From an uncultured Blautia sp. (GTDB taxonomy: Bacteria; Bacillota; Clostridia; Lachnospirales; Lachnospiraceae), in assembly GCA_958367245.1 (NCBI GenBank), contig CATXEA010000017.1, forward strand, positions 1-64,000: DNA of 64,000 bases, given 5' to 3'. Below are positions 14,950 through 25,600 of the stretch, piece after piece (position 1 is the first letter of the stretch; the number at the start of each line of letters is the position of its first letter). The translations under genes and the position numbers were made by a program. A model generated the notes under the pieces. It did no database searches and was not told the origin of the DNA. It worked only from the letters and a program-made list of their open reading frames with translations.

Positions 14950-17028
14950 TTACTCCACTCCCAATGCCTTAAATACAGCTTCTTCTGCAGAAGAATAAAA
15001 AATCAGGCTAAATGCGCCCACCAAATCTGATGGAACCATCCCAAGATCTCCTGCGGAGGTAATCGGAAGCAATACTTTCTTCGCTCCACTGTCTAAACAT
15101 ACTTGCAAGGTGCTTGCCAACTCCTCCACTTTTATTAAAGTACCGCCGATACTGATTTCCCCGAGAATTGCAAGACTGTTTATTGGAGTTTTTCCAAGCG
15201 CTGCGGAACAAATCGCAATCAATGTAGGTAACGCCAGATTTCCTGTCATCCCAATCCCCTGCATGTCCTGATAATTGATAATATAGTCTTTTGTAGTGGT
15301 ACTGATCTGACCGGAAATACGGTTTCCATTGGCTTTCAGATAATTGAACGCTGTATTGGTTGCTTCTTTCGATTCTTTTCCTGATCCAATACCAGTACAA
15401 GTCAGTTTTCCATTTCCAGGCATCATCTGTGTTTCCAGCATATAACAACCAATCATTCCCGTTTTTGATTTTGAAACCGTATAAACAGAACCAGGTTTTC
15501 CCATTCCTTCCGGAATCAACTTGCCGCCGCCCTGCTCAGGAACAGAAACATAATGTTCTTCAAAACTGTCATTTTCTATATAAGAGAAATTCACATCATA
15601 GAACTCCATGCCACCAATTTTCTTCAGCTGTTCTTTTACTCTGCGGCGAAGTTCCAAAGATATCTCTACGATTTCGCGTAATTCTTCCTTACTTACCTCT
15701 CCATCAGGATAAAGAAGTTTGGTAAACCCTGAAACCATCTTGCGAACGGCAATGGTATCACGCTGGTTCAGGTTATTCCCAAGACGGAAATACTTGTCCA
15801 TCAAATCACTGTAACTATCTTTACGTAACTCACGCATAAACTCAGACAAATAATCCGTAATAAATCCATAATCATTGGTAAAGGAGTCTGGTCTGTATTT
15901 TGGAATCTCCCAGCCTGGAATATAACAATGCATACGGTCCAAGAATGCTGTATCAGTTCCCATTTCCGGCGGGAATGGATCAAATAAGCTGGAAGTCTTC
16001 AAAAGAGTATCCACACTCTGGTTGATATTTCCTACAAAGACCATAGAAGCCTTTGCCTGAATCTCTGCCTTTCCTCGTGAAAATGCTCCGGATGCCATGT
16101 AACCTTTCATGATCTGGATACCATCTTTGTCTTTAAACTTAATACCAGCAACCTCATCAAAAGCTACACAATCCCACATACCTACAAGACCTACCGTATG
16201 GTTGGACATATTGTAAAAAAGATTTGCAACTGTTGTCTGTCCACCGGCAACTAGAATACTGTTCGGAGAAATCTGCTCATATATGTAAGATTTACCTGTA
16301 GAACGTGGTCCTAATTCACAAAGGTTAAAGTTATTCTCTACCAGCGGTATCATACGAGCAATTAAAAGCCATTTTGCTCTCTCACTGAAACTTTCCGGCT
16401 CCAAACCAGTCGAACGAAGTAGAATATCCATCCATTCATCCTTTGTGAATGCTTTTCTTCCATTTCTCACTTCATCCATGTCTACATGTGGCATCTGGAT
16501 TGGTGTCAGCTTACGGATACGGATTGGCTGTGCATTCTTCTTATCTTCCTCAATAAACTCATACTCCATCTGCAGGATACACCAGATACCTCCGCAGAGC
16601 AGTCTGTCATAATCCTTTACATAGTCCGGATGAACCGGAATTCCTTTCACACCAAGATTGGAGAATGTAGCTTCATAGCGGTCTTCCTTTGTATTCAATA
16701 CAACCGTGATACGGTCAATCACTGTATAGCTGCCTCTTTCACGCAAAAGAGAGAGAATCTTCTGTGCCTCATCCGGACGCACATAGTTATCTCTCAAAAT
16801 ACGCTTTACGTTCTCTACTCCCTCTTCAATGATCTCGTCATCATCAGAATTACAGTACTGTCCAAGGAGATATTCCAGTACATAAACTGGAACATTGGCT
16901 CCTTCACGGATGGATTTTGTTAAATCCTTCCGGACAATACGACCGTCATAGTATTGACGGAGTTTTTGCTTTATTTCTTCTCTTTTATCCTCAATTTCAT
17001 TGTCAATAGGATTTCCAAATTCATCCAT
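14950..17028 (-). CDS. brxL: BREX protein BrxL (AAA+ / Lon-like)
   Basis: The 692-aa product has an AAA+ ATPase core with Walker A in LGPRSTGKSYIY (around residue 240) and Walker B/box II near DCVAFDEVAGI. A Lon-protease-like C-terminal domain runs from about residue 540 (GNGKLTCTGIGSGKESKE onward). BrxL is the type 1 BREX effector that assembles as a DNA-translocating hexamer. In the Lon-like part the usual Ser-Lys dyad is not apparent: GMTGNLALPTL stands where GPSAG is expected, and VEELAST where the Lys motif is. Proteolysis is thus unlikely. It lies downstream of pglZ with one inserted ATPase gene. Confidence 0.9.
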   Translation of the reverse strand: MDEFGNPIDNEIEDKREEIKQKLRQYYDGRIVRKDLTKSIREGANVPVYVLEYLLGQYCNSDDDEIIEEGVENVKRILRDNYVRPDEAQKILSLLRERGSYTVIDRITVVLNTKEDRYEATFSNLGVKGIPVHPDYVKDYDRLLCGGIWCILQMEYEFIEEDKKNAQPIRIRKLTPIQMPHVDMDEVRNGRKAFTKDEWMDILLRSTGLEPESFSERAKWLLIARMIPLVENNFNLCELGPRSTGKSYIYEQISPNSILVAGGQTTVANLFYNMSNHTVGLVGMWDCVAFDEVAGIKFKDKDGIQIMKGYMASGAFSRGKAEIQAKASMVFVGNINQSVDTLLKTSSLFDPFPPEMGTDTAFLDRMHCYIPGWEIPKYRPDSFTNDYGFITDYLSEFMRELRKDSYSDLMDKYFRLGNNLNQRDTIAVRKMVSGFTKLLYPDGEVSKEELREIVEISLELRRRVKEQLKKIGGMEFYDVNFSYIENDSFEEHYVSVPEQGGGKLIPEGMGKPGSVYTVSKSKTGMIGCYMLETQMMPGNGKLTCTGIGSGKESKEATNTAFNYLKANGNRISGQISTTTKDYIINYQDMQGIGMTGNLALPTLIAICSAALGKTPINSLAILGEISIGGTLIKVEELASTLQVCLDSGAKKVLLPITSAGDLGMVPSDLVGAFSLIFYSSAEEAVFKALGVE

Positions 17029-17067
17029 GATGTTTCCTCCAAAATAATGTTAAGTTTTATAATTCCA

Positions 17068-18525
17068 TCAATTATTCAATGTCTCAACAATAGTATTATA
17101 AATTCTATTTCGTTCCTCTAAACTTAAACATTGCTTACACCATTCTTCAACTAGAACACTCCATACATAACCTTTGCTCTGTTTAATATGATTTCCAATA
17201 TATGTAGTCCAATCATGATGATCCGGTTCAAGAACAGCCTCTTGTAAAACTTGAAACAATGATCCCGCGCCGATACCAAATCTCCCATCCAAATTTTGCC
17301 AATTTATCGCTTTTAAATCCTCAATAATCTGTTTCTCTGGTGCTTTTTGTCCTGGCAATCCTACCTGACAATTCGAGCACTCGTTTATTTTATCCCCATC
17401 AACAATTGCAAGACCTTTATATGGCAATTTATGTTCTTTTATCAATTTTGCTATTGTATCTACTACTGAAAAATCACCTATAGGTTTAATCAAAATTCTA
17501 GTCAGTATCCTTCCTGTATTATCAGACATTTTCAAAATTTCATTTATGATTGTCTCCGCTTCCTCATCTTCAACAAACACATATAATTCTGGATGAAAAT
17601 AATCATCTATACTACTTAAAGCAAATCTTGTTGATATTCCATATAAAATATCCTTTTCATTCTGCATTTGAATCAACATAATACGTCCTTCTGGAGGTAT
17701 TTCATCTAATACATGAGTACTATGTGTTGATAGTATTACTTGAATTTTTTTAATTCTAGATAATTTTAATAAATATTGGATCAGTCTTCTCTGTGCTGAA
17801 GGATGCAACGATGCTTCTACTTCATCTATTATTAGCAATGATTGATCTGGAATTGTTTGTAAAAGCTTGAATAAATCTAGAGTTGCATCTTCTCCTGCTC
17901 CTTGATGAAACTGTGAAACTTCACCAAACGAATTTGTTAATATTCCAACTTCCTTTTTAGGATCAATATTGGTACTTGCAAATCGAGCTGCCTCATATGA
18001 TCTTCCTAATACATGTGAAATTCCCTTTATACTTTCATCATTTAATATGACATTTTCTTGATTTTCCGTAGCCGCTTGTCTTGCAATTTTAGCATATCCT
18101 GCAGTAGCATCTAACGGTAATGTACGGGAAACATCCAAAAAGAACACATTTCGTTTAGGTTTTTTCTTTTTAGGCGTATAGCCCCAATCATTTGTTTTTT
18201 TCCAATGTGTTGGTCTTGTATTGTCCCCTTCTTGTATTACATATTCAATATACGCACCATCAATAGCATTCAAATCCCATTGAGTTTTCACAAACATTTT
18301 AGATGGATAAAAAGTAGCTCCACTTTTATTATTATACGCACATGCAGCTGCTTTTAAAAATGTGCTCTTACCAATACCATTTTCTCCAACAACTGCACAT
18401 ACTGGAAAATTAAAATCAATTCTTTGACCATTCCACCCATGTATATTATTTATCGTAATACTTTTTATGAATTTTTTCCATTTTCCTTCTGAAAATTGTT
18501 TTCTAAGTTCTCCTACCTCTGACAT
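17068..18525 (-). CDS. ATPase-TOPRIM protein (OLD/PARIS-like), inserted in BREX
   Basis: This 485-aa protein joins an ABC-type AAA domain to a C-terminal TOPRIM-like nuclease domain. Walker A is VVGENGIGKSTFL (around residue 50), Walker B is LLIIDEVEASLHPSAQ and the switch is LSTHSTHVLDE. In the TOPRIM part, VFVEDEEAETIINEIL gives the Glu and GLAIVDGDKIN the Asp-x-Asp. This is the make-up of OLD nucleases and of PARIS AriA/AriB fusions, which sense phage and cleave nucleic acid. It lies 9 bp downstream of pglZ and is co-transcribed, so it may back up BREX or be triggered by anti-BREX proteins. The exact family is not settled. Confidence 0.82.
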   Translation of the reverse strand: MSEVGELRKQFSEGKWKKFIKSITINNIHGWNGQRIDFNFPVCAVVGENGIGKSTFLKAAACAYNNKSGATFYPSKMFVKTQWDLNAIDGAYIEYVIQEGDNTRPTHWKKTNDWGYTPKKKKPKRNVFFLDVSRTLPLDATAGYAKIARQAATENQENVILNDESIKGISHVLGRSYEAARFASTNIDPKKEVGILTNSFGEVSQFHQGAGEDATLDLFKLLQTIPDQSLLIIDEVEASLHPSAQRRLIQYLLKLSRIKKIQVILSTHSTHVLDEIPPEGRIMLIQMQNEKDILYGISTRFALSSIDDYFHPELYVFVEDEEAETIINEILKMSDNTGRILTRILIKPIGDFSVVDTIAKLIKEHKLPYKGLAIVDGDKINECSNCQVGLPGQKAPEKQIIEDLKAINWQNLDGRFGIGAGSLFQVLQEAVLEPDHHDWTTYIGNHIKQSKGYVWSVLVEEWCKQCLSLEERNRIYNTIVETLNN

Positions 18526-18534
18526 TTTCTCCTC

Positions 18535-21081
18535 CTAAAACCCAAAGTCATCCACAAATGCAATATCAATCATAAATTCATACTGTTGCAGAACATTCTT
18601 CTCATCATTCGCATCTGCCAGTACCAGATAATACTTATCACCATGCTTGTATTCTCTGGACTTCAGTGTGAATTTCTCATGGAATGTCCTCTTCTCCGGT
18701 GCATCTTCTCTGCTATTTGCCACAATCGGCACATCAAAGGATATCTTTTCTCCCTCTTCTGTTGTAAAGTATGCCACCAGACTTCTTGCTTTCATAGTAT
18801 CTGTTACTTTCTCTGTCTGAATGAAATCAAAGTAAGTAATCAGGTTTGTGACTTTTCGATTAACAGAAGTCAAGATCACATCCACATAATCATATGCCAC
18901 TGCTCTGGTGTTGGTTGTCAATTCAATCACCGGTATCAGCATTTCCTGCAAAGACGATCCACCATGTACATAATTCTGTCCGCCACCAGCGACTTTGAAA
19001 ATATCTGCTCCAATCGGTGTGGTCACATATAAGTGATTCATATATGCCATCATTCTTGACTTCATTCCCGGTTCATTTACTTTCTGCGTAGTCAGCAGGA
19101 ATCGCTTATTGGAGTATGCACAGATTTCCCGATCATAAGACACTTTATCAAATTCATGCAGCTTATCTCGCTTATATAAGAATCCATGATCTGCCGTAAC
19201 AAAGAACTTCGCAGCTGATATATAACCGGTCAGCTTCTTGATCAGTTTATGGATTTCCTCGATTGCCTCTCGGCAGGCTATAAATACTTCATTCTCACTG
19301 GCTGGCTTATCTCCACGGGCATCTACCTGGTTGTGATAGATGTATACGATATTTTTCTTCTGTAATAACTCACGGATTTTCTCTTTATTGGCACTTGCCA
19401 CTTCATCAAAGGATAATGCCACGTTGTTCTCATTCTGTGCTTTTAAAATCTTATCTCTGGAAGACAGATCACCACAGCTCTGTCCGTCTACCGTCACATT
19501 CAGTTTTTCATCCACCTGCAATTCCTTGTGTGGTAAAAGACTTGCCATTCCCACAGAAGTCACAGACGGAAGACCACTAATCATGCACTCAAGCTTCGGT
19601 GTACACTTTTCATCCAGTTCCAGTCGTTCCATCAGCTCTTTGGCACATTCGTACCGGAACGCATCCGAAATAATCACAATCACACGGTTCTTGCCTTCAT
19701 AAGCCTTCAGGTAATTGCGATAAAAGTCTTCCTGACGTTTTAATCCAGTATCTGCCATCAGATTATCCGTCAACTCCTGATTCCACTTCGGTGTCACTTT
19801 CTGCAGATAAGTAAAGGAATACATGTTCTCAATGCGTTCTCTTACCTTTGAAAATCTCTCTGCATCTTCGATACAGTCATAGGCACTGTAAAACCATCTA
19901 TAATAAGAATCAACCAAGTATGTCTGTTTCTGATAATCTGCTACCATAGTTTTAATATCACTGGTCACTTCCAGAACAGATACCGCCTTCATCATCTGGT
20001 AAGCATATTTGATTGCCTGATATTCATTTTTATATACATTTCCAAAATGGCAGGCCTTTGCTGTTCGCTGTTCTGCGATCTGTGCAAGATTCATATCATC
20101 AATCTGAGCATCCAATATCTCATCATTCAACTGATCCAGTGCCCAGTCAATTAAGATATTATCCAATTCTCTGAATGCATCACAATTTACAATGTCCAGA
20201 AGCTGTACAGACTGATCTTTTGCTTTGCCTGCATCCTTTTTCATCTCATCTCGGATTCTGCTCACCACTCGTAACGTCTTGTCCGCTTTTTCTGATAATG
20301 CATCATAAGCATCCTGATAAAGTACATTGTCCATCAAATTCCGAACAAATACGATGACATCATTTTTCTTTTTCAATACATAAGATTTCAAAACAGTTGG
20401 CAATGTATCTTTCAACGATACTGATGCATAAGTCAAGAGCATACATGCTGCCAGATCATCTACGTTCGGATTTTCAGACTGGTATCCAAAATACTTCTCG
20501 CATAATTTCCAGAACTTTTCTAAAAGTCCATGATCCTCCAATGCTTTCATGTATGCTTCGCTGTCGTTTAATAATAACTGTCTTGTAATCTCTTCAAAAT
20601 TCGGAGTCTTTGCATCTGTAAGTATGGCAATAAGACCAATATCAATGGTTTCCACATTGAAATGGTCTATGCCGAGTTCTTTAAACTTCTCAATACGATT
20701 CTTGTTTTTCCAGAAGTTACTGTACTGTGCCAGATGTTCTTTAAATCGATTGTCAATTCCAATCTCCTGGGACATCTGGGATACTCGGTCCGTATAGTAG
20801 GTCACCGAGTAATAATACATATCTGCTAATGGATTCTCTGTATCACTTGGTTTTGGAAATGGTGCATATACAAGATACTTATTCTCTGTATCTGATTCAT
20901 TTAATAACCATTTAGAATAAAACCAGTTTGTTCCATCCAAAATATGTAATTTCACATTATTCAACTGTAGCTCAGATACTTCGTCTTCATATTCCCCTTT
21001 ATCATCAAACCAGAATATAATACGAGTTTCTTCCTTGGAAAATTCTGTATTCAACTGATCTTGTATATTTTGTAAGTCCAT
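18535..21081 (-). CDS. pglZ: BREX protein PglZ (alkaline phosphatase superfamily)
   Basis: The 848-aa protein has the PglZ layout: a divergent N-terminal region starting with a short nucleic-acid-binding-like part (RIIFWFDDKGEYEDEV), a long helical middle, then the PglZ alkaline-phosphatase-like core from about residue 450. Metal ligands are visible in RVIVIISDAFRYECAKEL and FFVTADHGFLYKR, with GGGQNYVHGGSSLQEM near the C-terminal part. PglZ partners PglX in BREX. The length and order (after pglX and before brxL) fit type 1 BREX. Confidence 0.93.
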   Translation of the reverse strand: MDLQNIQDQLNTEFSKEETRIIFWFDDKGEYEDEVSELQLNNVKLHILDGTNWFYSKWLLNESDTENKYLVYAPFPKPSDTENPLADMYYYSVTYYTDRVSQMSQEIGIDNRFKEHLAQYSNFWKNKNRIEKFKELGIDHFNVETIDIGLIAILTDAKTPNFEEITRQLLLNDSEAYMKALEDHGLLEKFWKLCEKYFGYQSENPNVDDLAACMLLTYASVSLKDTLPTVLKSYVLKKKNDVIVFVRNLMDNVLYQDAYDALSEKADKTLRVVSRIRDEMKKDAGKAKDQSVQLLDIVNCDAFRELDNILIDWALDQLNDEILDAQIDDMNLAQIAEQRTAKACHFGNVYKNEYQAIKYAYQMMKAVSVLEVTSDIKTMVADYQKQTYLVDSYYRWFYSAYDCIEDAERFSKVRERIENMYSFTYLQKVTPKWNQELTDNLMADTGLKRQEDFYRNYLKAYEGKNRVIVIISDAFRYECAKELMERLELDEKCTPKLECMISGLPSVTSVGMASLLPHKELQVDEKLNVTVDGQSCGDLSSRDKILKAQNENNVALSFDEVASANKEKIRELLQKKNIVYIYHNQVDARGDKPASENEVFIACREAIEEIHKLIKKLTGYISAAKFFVTADHGFLYKRDKLHEFDKVSYDREICAYSNKRFLLTTQKVNEPGMKSRMMAYMNHLYVTTPIGADIFKVAGGGQNYVHGGSSLQEMLIPVIELTTNTRAVAYDYVDVILTSVNRKVTNLITYFDFIQTEKVTDTMKARSLVAYFTTEEGEKISFDVPIVANSREDAPEKRTFHEKFTLKSREYKHGDKYYLVLADANDEKNVLQQYEFMIDIAFVDDFGF

Positions 21082-21093
21082 CTACCTTGTCTC

Positions 21094-21615
21094 CTAACAC
21101 GTTAATTTGTTTTCCTTGGCAAGTTCTTCATTCAAAACTACCACCTCAACGCCCCATATTTTTCTTACTTGCAGTAATCTGGCTTTTAATTCTGCCAACG
21201 GTCCGACAAGCCATGTAATATCCTTTGCATTTTTCACAACTAATATAAATTTTAACCTAATCTCTTTCATGCTGTCCACTGACCGAAGTTCAGCTCCAAT
21301 CTCCGCCAAATCCTGATACCGCCCCATAACTGCAGCCAAATACACCTGCAAAGAATCTATGAATTTTTCTGTTATCTCTGAATAATATTCTTCAAATTTC
21401 TGTGTTTTTTCCATTGATTCATTCTTATTAGCTGAGTTTGGACAAGTTGTCTTCGCTTCCAGAAATAAAATCTCATTCTTCTTCCATTTTAAAATGAACT
21501 CTACCGTTTTTATTCCAGAGCCAAGATCCTTATATATTTTAGAATCTTCAATGTGAAACAAATTTTCTTCACTGAATTCCCCAAAATTCATTTCTGATTC
21601 AGTAATAATTTTCAC
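21094..21615 (-). CDS. putative nuclease partner of an ATPase, inserted in BREX
   Basis: This 173-aa protein is translationally coupled to the ATPase gene upstream (4-bp ATGA overlap). Residues 38-56 read VEFILKWKKNEILFLEAKTT: a beta strand, turn, and a strand ending in Glu-Ala-Lys, as in PD-(D/E)xK nucleases. An acidic residue precedes it, and a later strand (LKFILVVKNAKDI) continues the fold. The assignment as a nuclease is inference from this pattern. Pairing with an SMC-like ATPase resembles two-gene anti-phage modules. It sits between pglX and pglZ, which are normally adjacent. Confidence 0.6.
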   Translation of the reverse strand: MKIITESEMNFGEFSEENLFHIEDSKIYKDLGSGIKTVEFILKWKKNEILFLEAKTTCPNSANKNESMEKTQKFEEYYSEITEKFIDSLQVYLAAVMGRYQDLAEIGAELRSVDSMKEIRLKFILVVKNAKDITWLVGPLAELKARLLQVRKIWGVEVVVLNEELAKENKLTC

Positions 21616-22628
21616 TGCAGTGCCCCCTCAATTTCCTCTCTATAGAGTTGACGGAAAGTATCCATGATTGCATTATGTGCCAATAATTCAAATTCTTTGG
21701 CTGTTTCACATTGCACTCTACCTTCTTCGTCTTTATATAAAGAAACATACTGAACTTCACTGTTTTCTCTTCGTTTTACTTCAATATATTTAGACAAAAA
21801 ATAGTCGTGGGTAGAAACAAATATCTGTACACCTTCACTTTCCAACATAACAAGCAATTCTGCTAATACTGGAATATACTTTGGGTTTATATTTGCTTCC
21901 GGTTCATCCCAAAACAACACCGAGCCTTTCTCCAATGTTCCATTCTTAATTAACTGCCATAAAAGGGCAATCTTACGCAAACCTTCTGCCACCAGATTAA
22001 ACTCTAATTTTGCCTGGGTACCCGGTTTTAAATAAAAACGATCCTCATGCAATGTTACTTTTCCATTACTGATTTTTTGCAAAATTTCCAAATATTTCTT
22101 TCTCGCTGCTGAATCTACACCTCTGGAAATATCAATCTTTGCAGCTGCAATAATATCCAGATACGTATCGTCAAACTCTACGTTTCCCATCTTTACTGCA
22201 GCGTCCAGATTCCATGCATTGGATAAAATTTCTTTTGCCGGAATAAATACACTTGTGAGATCCGACATTTGTTTTTCCCATTTTTCTTCTGTCTTGATTT
22301 CTGCATCCCATTTTTTTGTCTTGGTAGAAAACAGCATTCCTATCTTTGCTGTATCAGATTCTACAGAAACTTTTGCAGTGTTCTTTCCGTTCTTGTTTCT
22401 GTTTACAAGTCGTCCAATACTGGACTGATCCGGGCGAAAAATCATCGTCGTCTTCTGCGAAAAAGATACATCATGTTTAGAAGCCTGACATGCCGCATAA
22501 GCCAGCTTCATGATATGAGTTTTCCCCATACCATTTTCTCCGACCAGTACATTCAATCCGCTGCCAAAAGGAATTATAATATCTTCAAATACTGTAAAAT
22601 TTTCTGCCTCTATTCTTGTTAATGGCAT
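21612..22628 (-). CDS. ABC-type AAA ATPase (DNA-repair/defence type), inserted in BREX
   Basis: The ATG at 22626-22628 (MPLTRIEAENFTVF) is 6 nt from GAGGTG and is preferred over a GTG nine bases earlier. The 338-aa product has Walker A LVGENGMGKTHIM, a central helical insert, a signature-like region EFNLVAEGLRKIALL, Walker B VLFWDEPEANINPKYI and the switch FVSTHDYFLSKY. Proteins of this AAA_15/21 class (RecF/OLD-like) work with a nuclease, here probably the coupled 173-aa protein. The pair interrupts the pglX-pglZ pair and follows pglX by 19 bp. Confidence 0.83.
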   Translation of the reverse strand: MPLTRIEAENFTVFEDIIIPFGSGLNVLVGENGMGKTHIMKLAYAACQASKHDVSFSQKTTMIFRPDQSSIGRLVNRNKNGKNTAKVSVESDTAKIGMLFSTKTKKWDAEIKTEEKWEKQMSDLTSVFIPAKEILSNAWNLDAAVKMGNVEFDDTYLDIIAAAKIDISRGVDSAARKKYLEILQKISNGKVTLHEDRFYLKPGTQAKLEFNLVAEGLRKIALLWQLIKNGTLEKGSVLFWDEPEANINPKYIPVLAELLVMLESEGVQIFVSTHDYFLSKYIEVKRRENSEVQYVSLYKDEEGRVQCETAKEFELLAHNAIMDTFRQLYREEIEGALQ

Positions 22629-22647
22629 TTCAATCACCTCGTTTTCT

Positions 22648-25600
22648 TTATTTGAGTTTTGCCAACAAATCTACTTTTAATGCTTTCTTCCCTTCCTGGG
22701 CAACTTCCACTCCCTGGAATTTTTCATAATTCACTTTTACGCCATCATCCAGATCAATCTCTATTCTCTTATTGGCAATATGAGCAATAGCCTCATCATA
22801 AATCTTCATTTCTGCAAGCTGCTTTGTATATTTCGTCACTGCTTTGGTTGCCTTTGATTTTTCTGAGGCTGATGATGCATTGTCAATGGTATACTGAGCA
22901 CTCTGCATAGCTGTCTCCACATACTTCTGTGCTCTGTGAAGATAATCGGTTCTTACACGACCAACGGTGTCTGCATCATAGCGGTGCATATAAATCAATG
23001 CTTTGAATCCATTCTGCTTGCCACTGTCAAACATCCAGTAGATTGGACGCTTCTGATAAACTTTCAGATGGTCTGCATAAAAATCTTTCAAGAAGTAATT
23101 GCGGATTACTTCTCTGGATGTGTCCCCTTTGTTGCCTAATGCATTGGCAATAAAATCTAGGTTTTCTTCCAATGTATCTGCACCGTAGACTGTTCTAACG
23201 AATTCAACAAAACGAGATACGATGTCGTCAGAGAAATATTCTTCATCAGTGATTGGAATACAGTTGTCCTTATCTGGGATAAAGGTCTTATATTTGTTGT
23301 CATCCCATTCCCCACCGGCATAAATAAGTCCTTCTTCCTTTAGAGAATAACGGCCAAACATACAACCCACCGCATAGGAAATGAAACTGCGGATATCTCT
23401 GGATACATCTGCTTTCCGAACAGTAACATCTTTATCTTCCTCTTCCGGCGTCAATTCGTCCTGTAAGCCGTACATGTCAATGAAAATGCAGTTCAATTCT
23501 TCCTCATTGGCTTTCAGCTGAACAAAACGGTTGTCACATTCTGCCTGCCACTGTGAAAATGCTTCTGCAATGGTAAGAACCTTGCGGAGTAGCGGATGAC
23601 GTTGGAAATCCCAGGAGGTTTCAAAGGAGTCCCAGTCATGTTGGCTAATGTCAACACATTCATTACTTATTTCTTCGATTTTAATTAAAACCTCTTTTTC
23701 TGGTTTTTCAAAAGATATCCTACTAAGTGCTGTTTGATTCATATGCAAAGTCGGACTTAAAACATTCATAGTTAATTCGACTACTTTGCTATTTAGTAAT
23801 CCAAGCAAATAGTTATCACTAAATTCAGCGTTATCATTAATTAACGATGGTCCTGATACATCATAAACAAATCCTTTTCCATATTTTCTAAACGACGGTT
23901 TATATGTTGTCAAATCCGTAAAACCTATTATATTTTTAAAAAACGAAGTATTATTTGCCCCTACAGATTTTCCATTGTTTTTTATTTTGTTTCCATTCTC
24001 TTTCCACTCAATAACATAATCGATATTTCCAAACCATTTTCTGAATGTTCCCCCTTTATTTAATTTTGCCCATTTATATTTATCATTCCATTCAGAACAA
24101 TTTTGTAGCATTATATCAGAATAATTTACCTCATACCATAATCTGAAATACAAATTATTATTTCCAGTGTGTAGACCTTGCCTAGGATATGATATTTCTG
24201 ATAGTTTAATACTTTTTCTAAAAACATTAACAAATCCATTGCCAAGCCAATATGCATACACGTTCCCTGGAATTGTTTTGAAATACTCTTGTGTTTCCTC
24301 ATAATTATTTTGCTTTTGCAGAAAAAGCTTTTCTTTACCTTGCTGTGTCGTTGGCTCTATTAGTCTGCAATAAGTTCCCTTAAAGTTCTCAATGTGGCTT
24401 TTTTGGATCACAAAACTTGTCGTTTGTACGACTTCACCACCAATCTCTTCAAATGCTCTCGCCCCCAGATGTGCCATATTTACGATATCACTTAGTTGTA
24501 TTTTATTTCTCAGTTTTTCAAAACTTGATAAGAACATCCATGCATGCTGTGTAATCATTGCATGATACGCATTTTTCTTTGCCATTTGACCACATTTTTC
24601 TATAAATACAGCAAACAAGTCACTTTTACTATCTGAATAATTATCTTTTACATATTTTGATAATTTTACCCCCATTCCAGAAGCTCCCATATACGGCGGA
24701 TTCGTCACCACCGCATCATATTTCTGTCCCAGATTTTTTGCCACACTTACCAGTTTTCGTAAACTTTCCTGTGTCTCTTCACTTCCCACACTTTCAAAGG
24801 AAATCTGTCCATCTGCATCCAAATCTTCTACGAATCTCTCCAGTACATCCCAATCACAAGCATCTACATTCAAGATAGAACCATACTCTCTGGCATCTTT
24901 AAATGTATCCAGTAAACCTTCCATCTGCATGACAGCCAGATTTCTTTCCCTCTCACTTAACTGTGTGCCAAAGAACTGCAAATGATTTCGGTTAATGTCA
25001 TTGCTCTCTACAATGGCATAAACTTTAGGTTCCGGCTTTCCATCTCTTCCACGGAGGAATCGTCTGTTATATCCACGACCTTTCATCATGACTGCAAAGT
25101 ATGCCAGCTGATATGCTCTCTGATCAATATCCAGTCCATGGATATTATGTTCTACAATCTCAAAAGCTGCTTCTCTCTTGTCATACCCAGCACTTTCATA
25201 GATATCCATCAGCACATCAAACATGGCAATCAGAATATGTCCGCTTCCCATACATGGGTCAATACAGGTAATATCCGTAGGTTTCAAATCTTTGTATGTA
25301 GCACGAATTTCTGCCAGCTTCACATTAACAGAATCTTCCTGTTCTGCTTCCGGAAGATAGTATTTCCATCCGAATCTTTCTGCGGTTGCCTTTTCATCCG
25401 TGCTTGGATCTACTGCCCGCAAATGCTCGATCCAGATTCTTCCCACAGAGTTTTCAACCATATAACGAACAATCCAGTCTGGTGTAAAAAGCTGGGTTGC
25501 CGCCGGAATTCTCTCTTTTGTAATTTTTATATTCTTTTTCAGTTTTGCAAAGGTATCATCTTTTAATTCTGTATTGTAATACTGATACAGCCATCCAATG

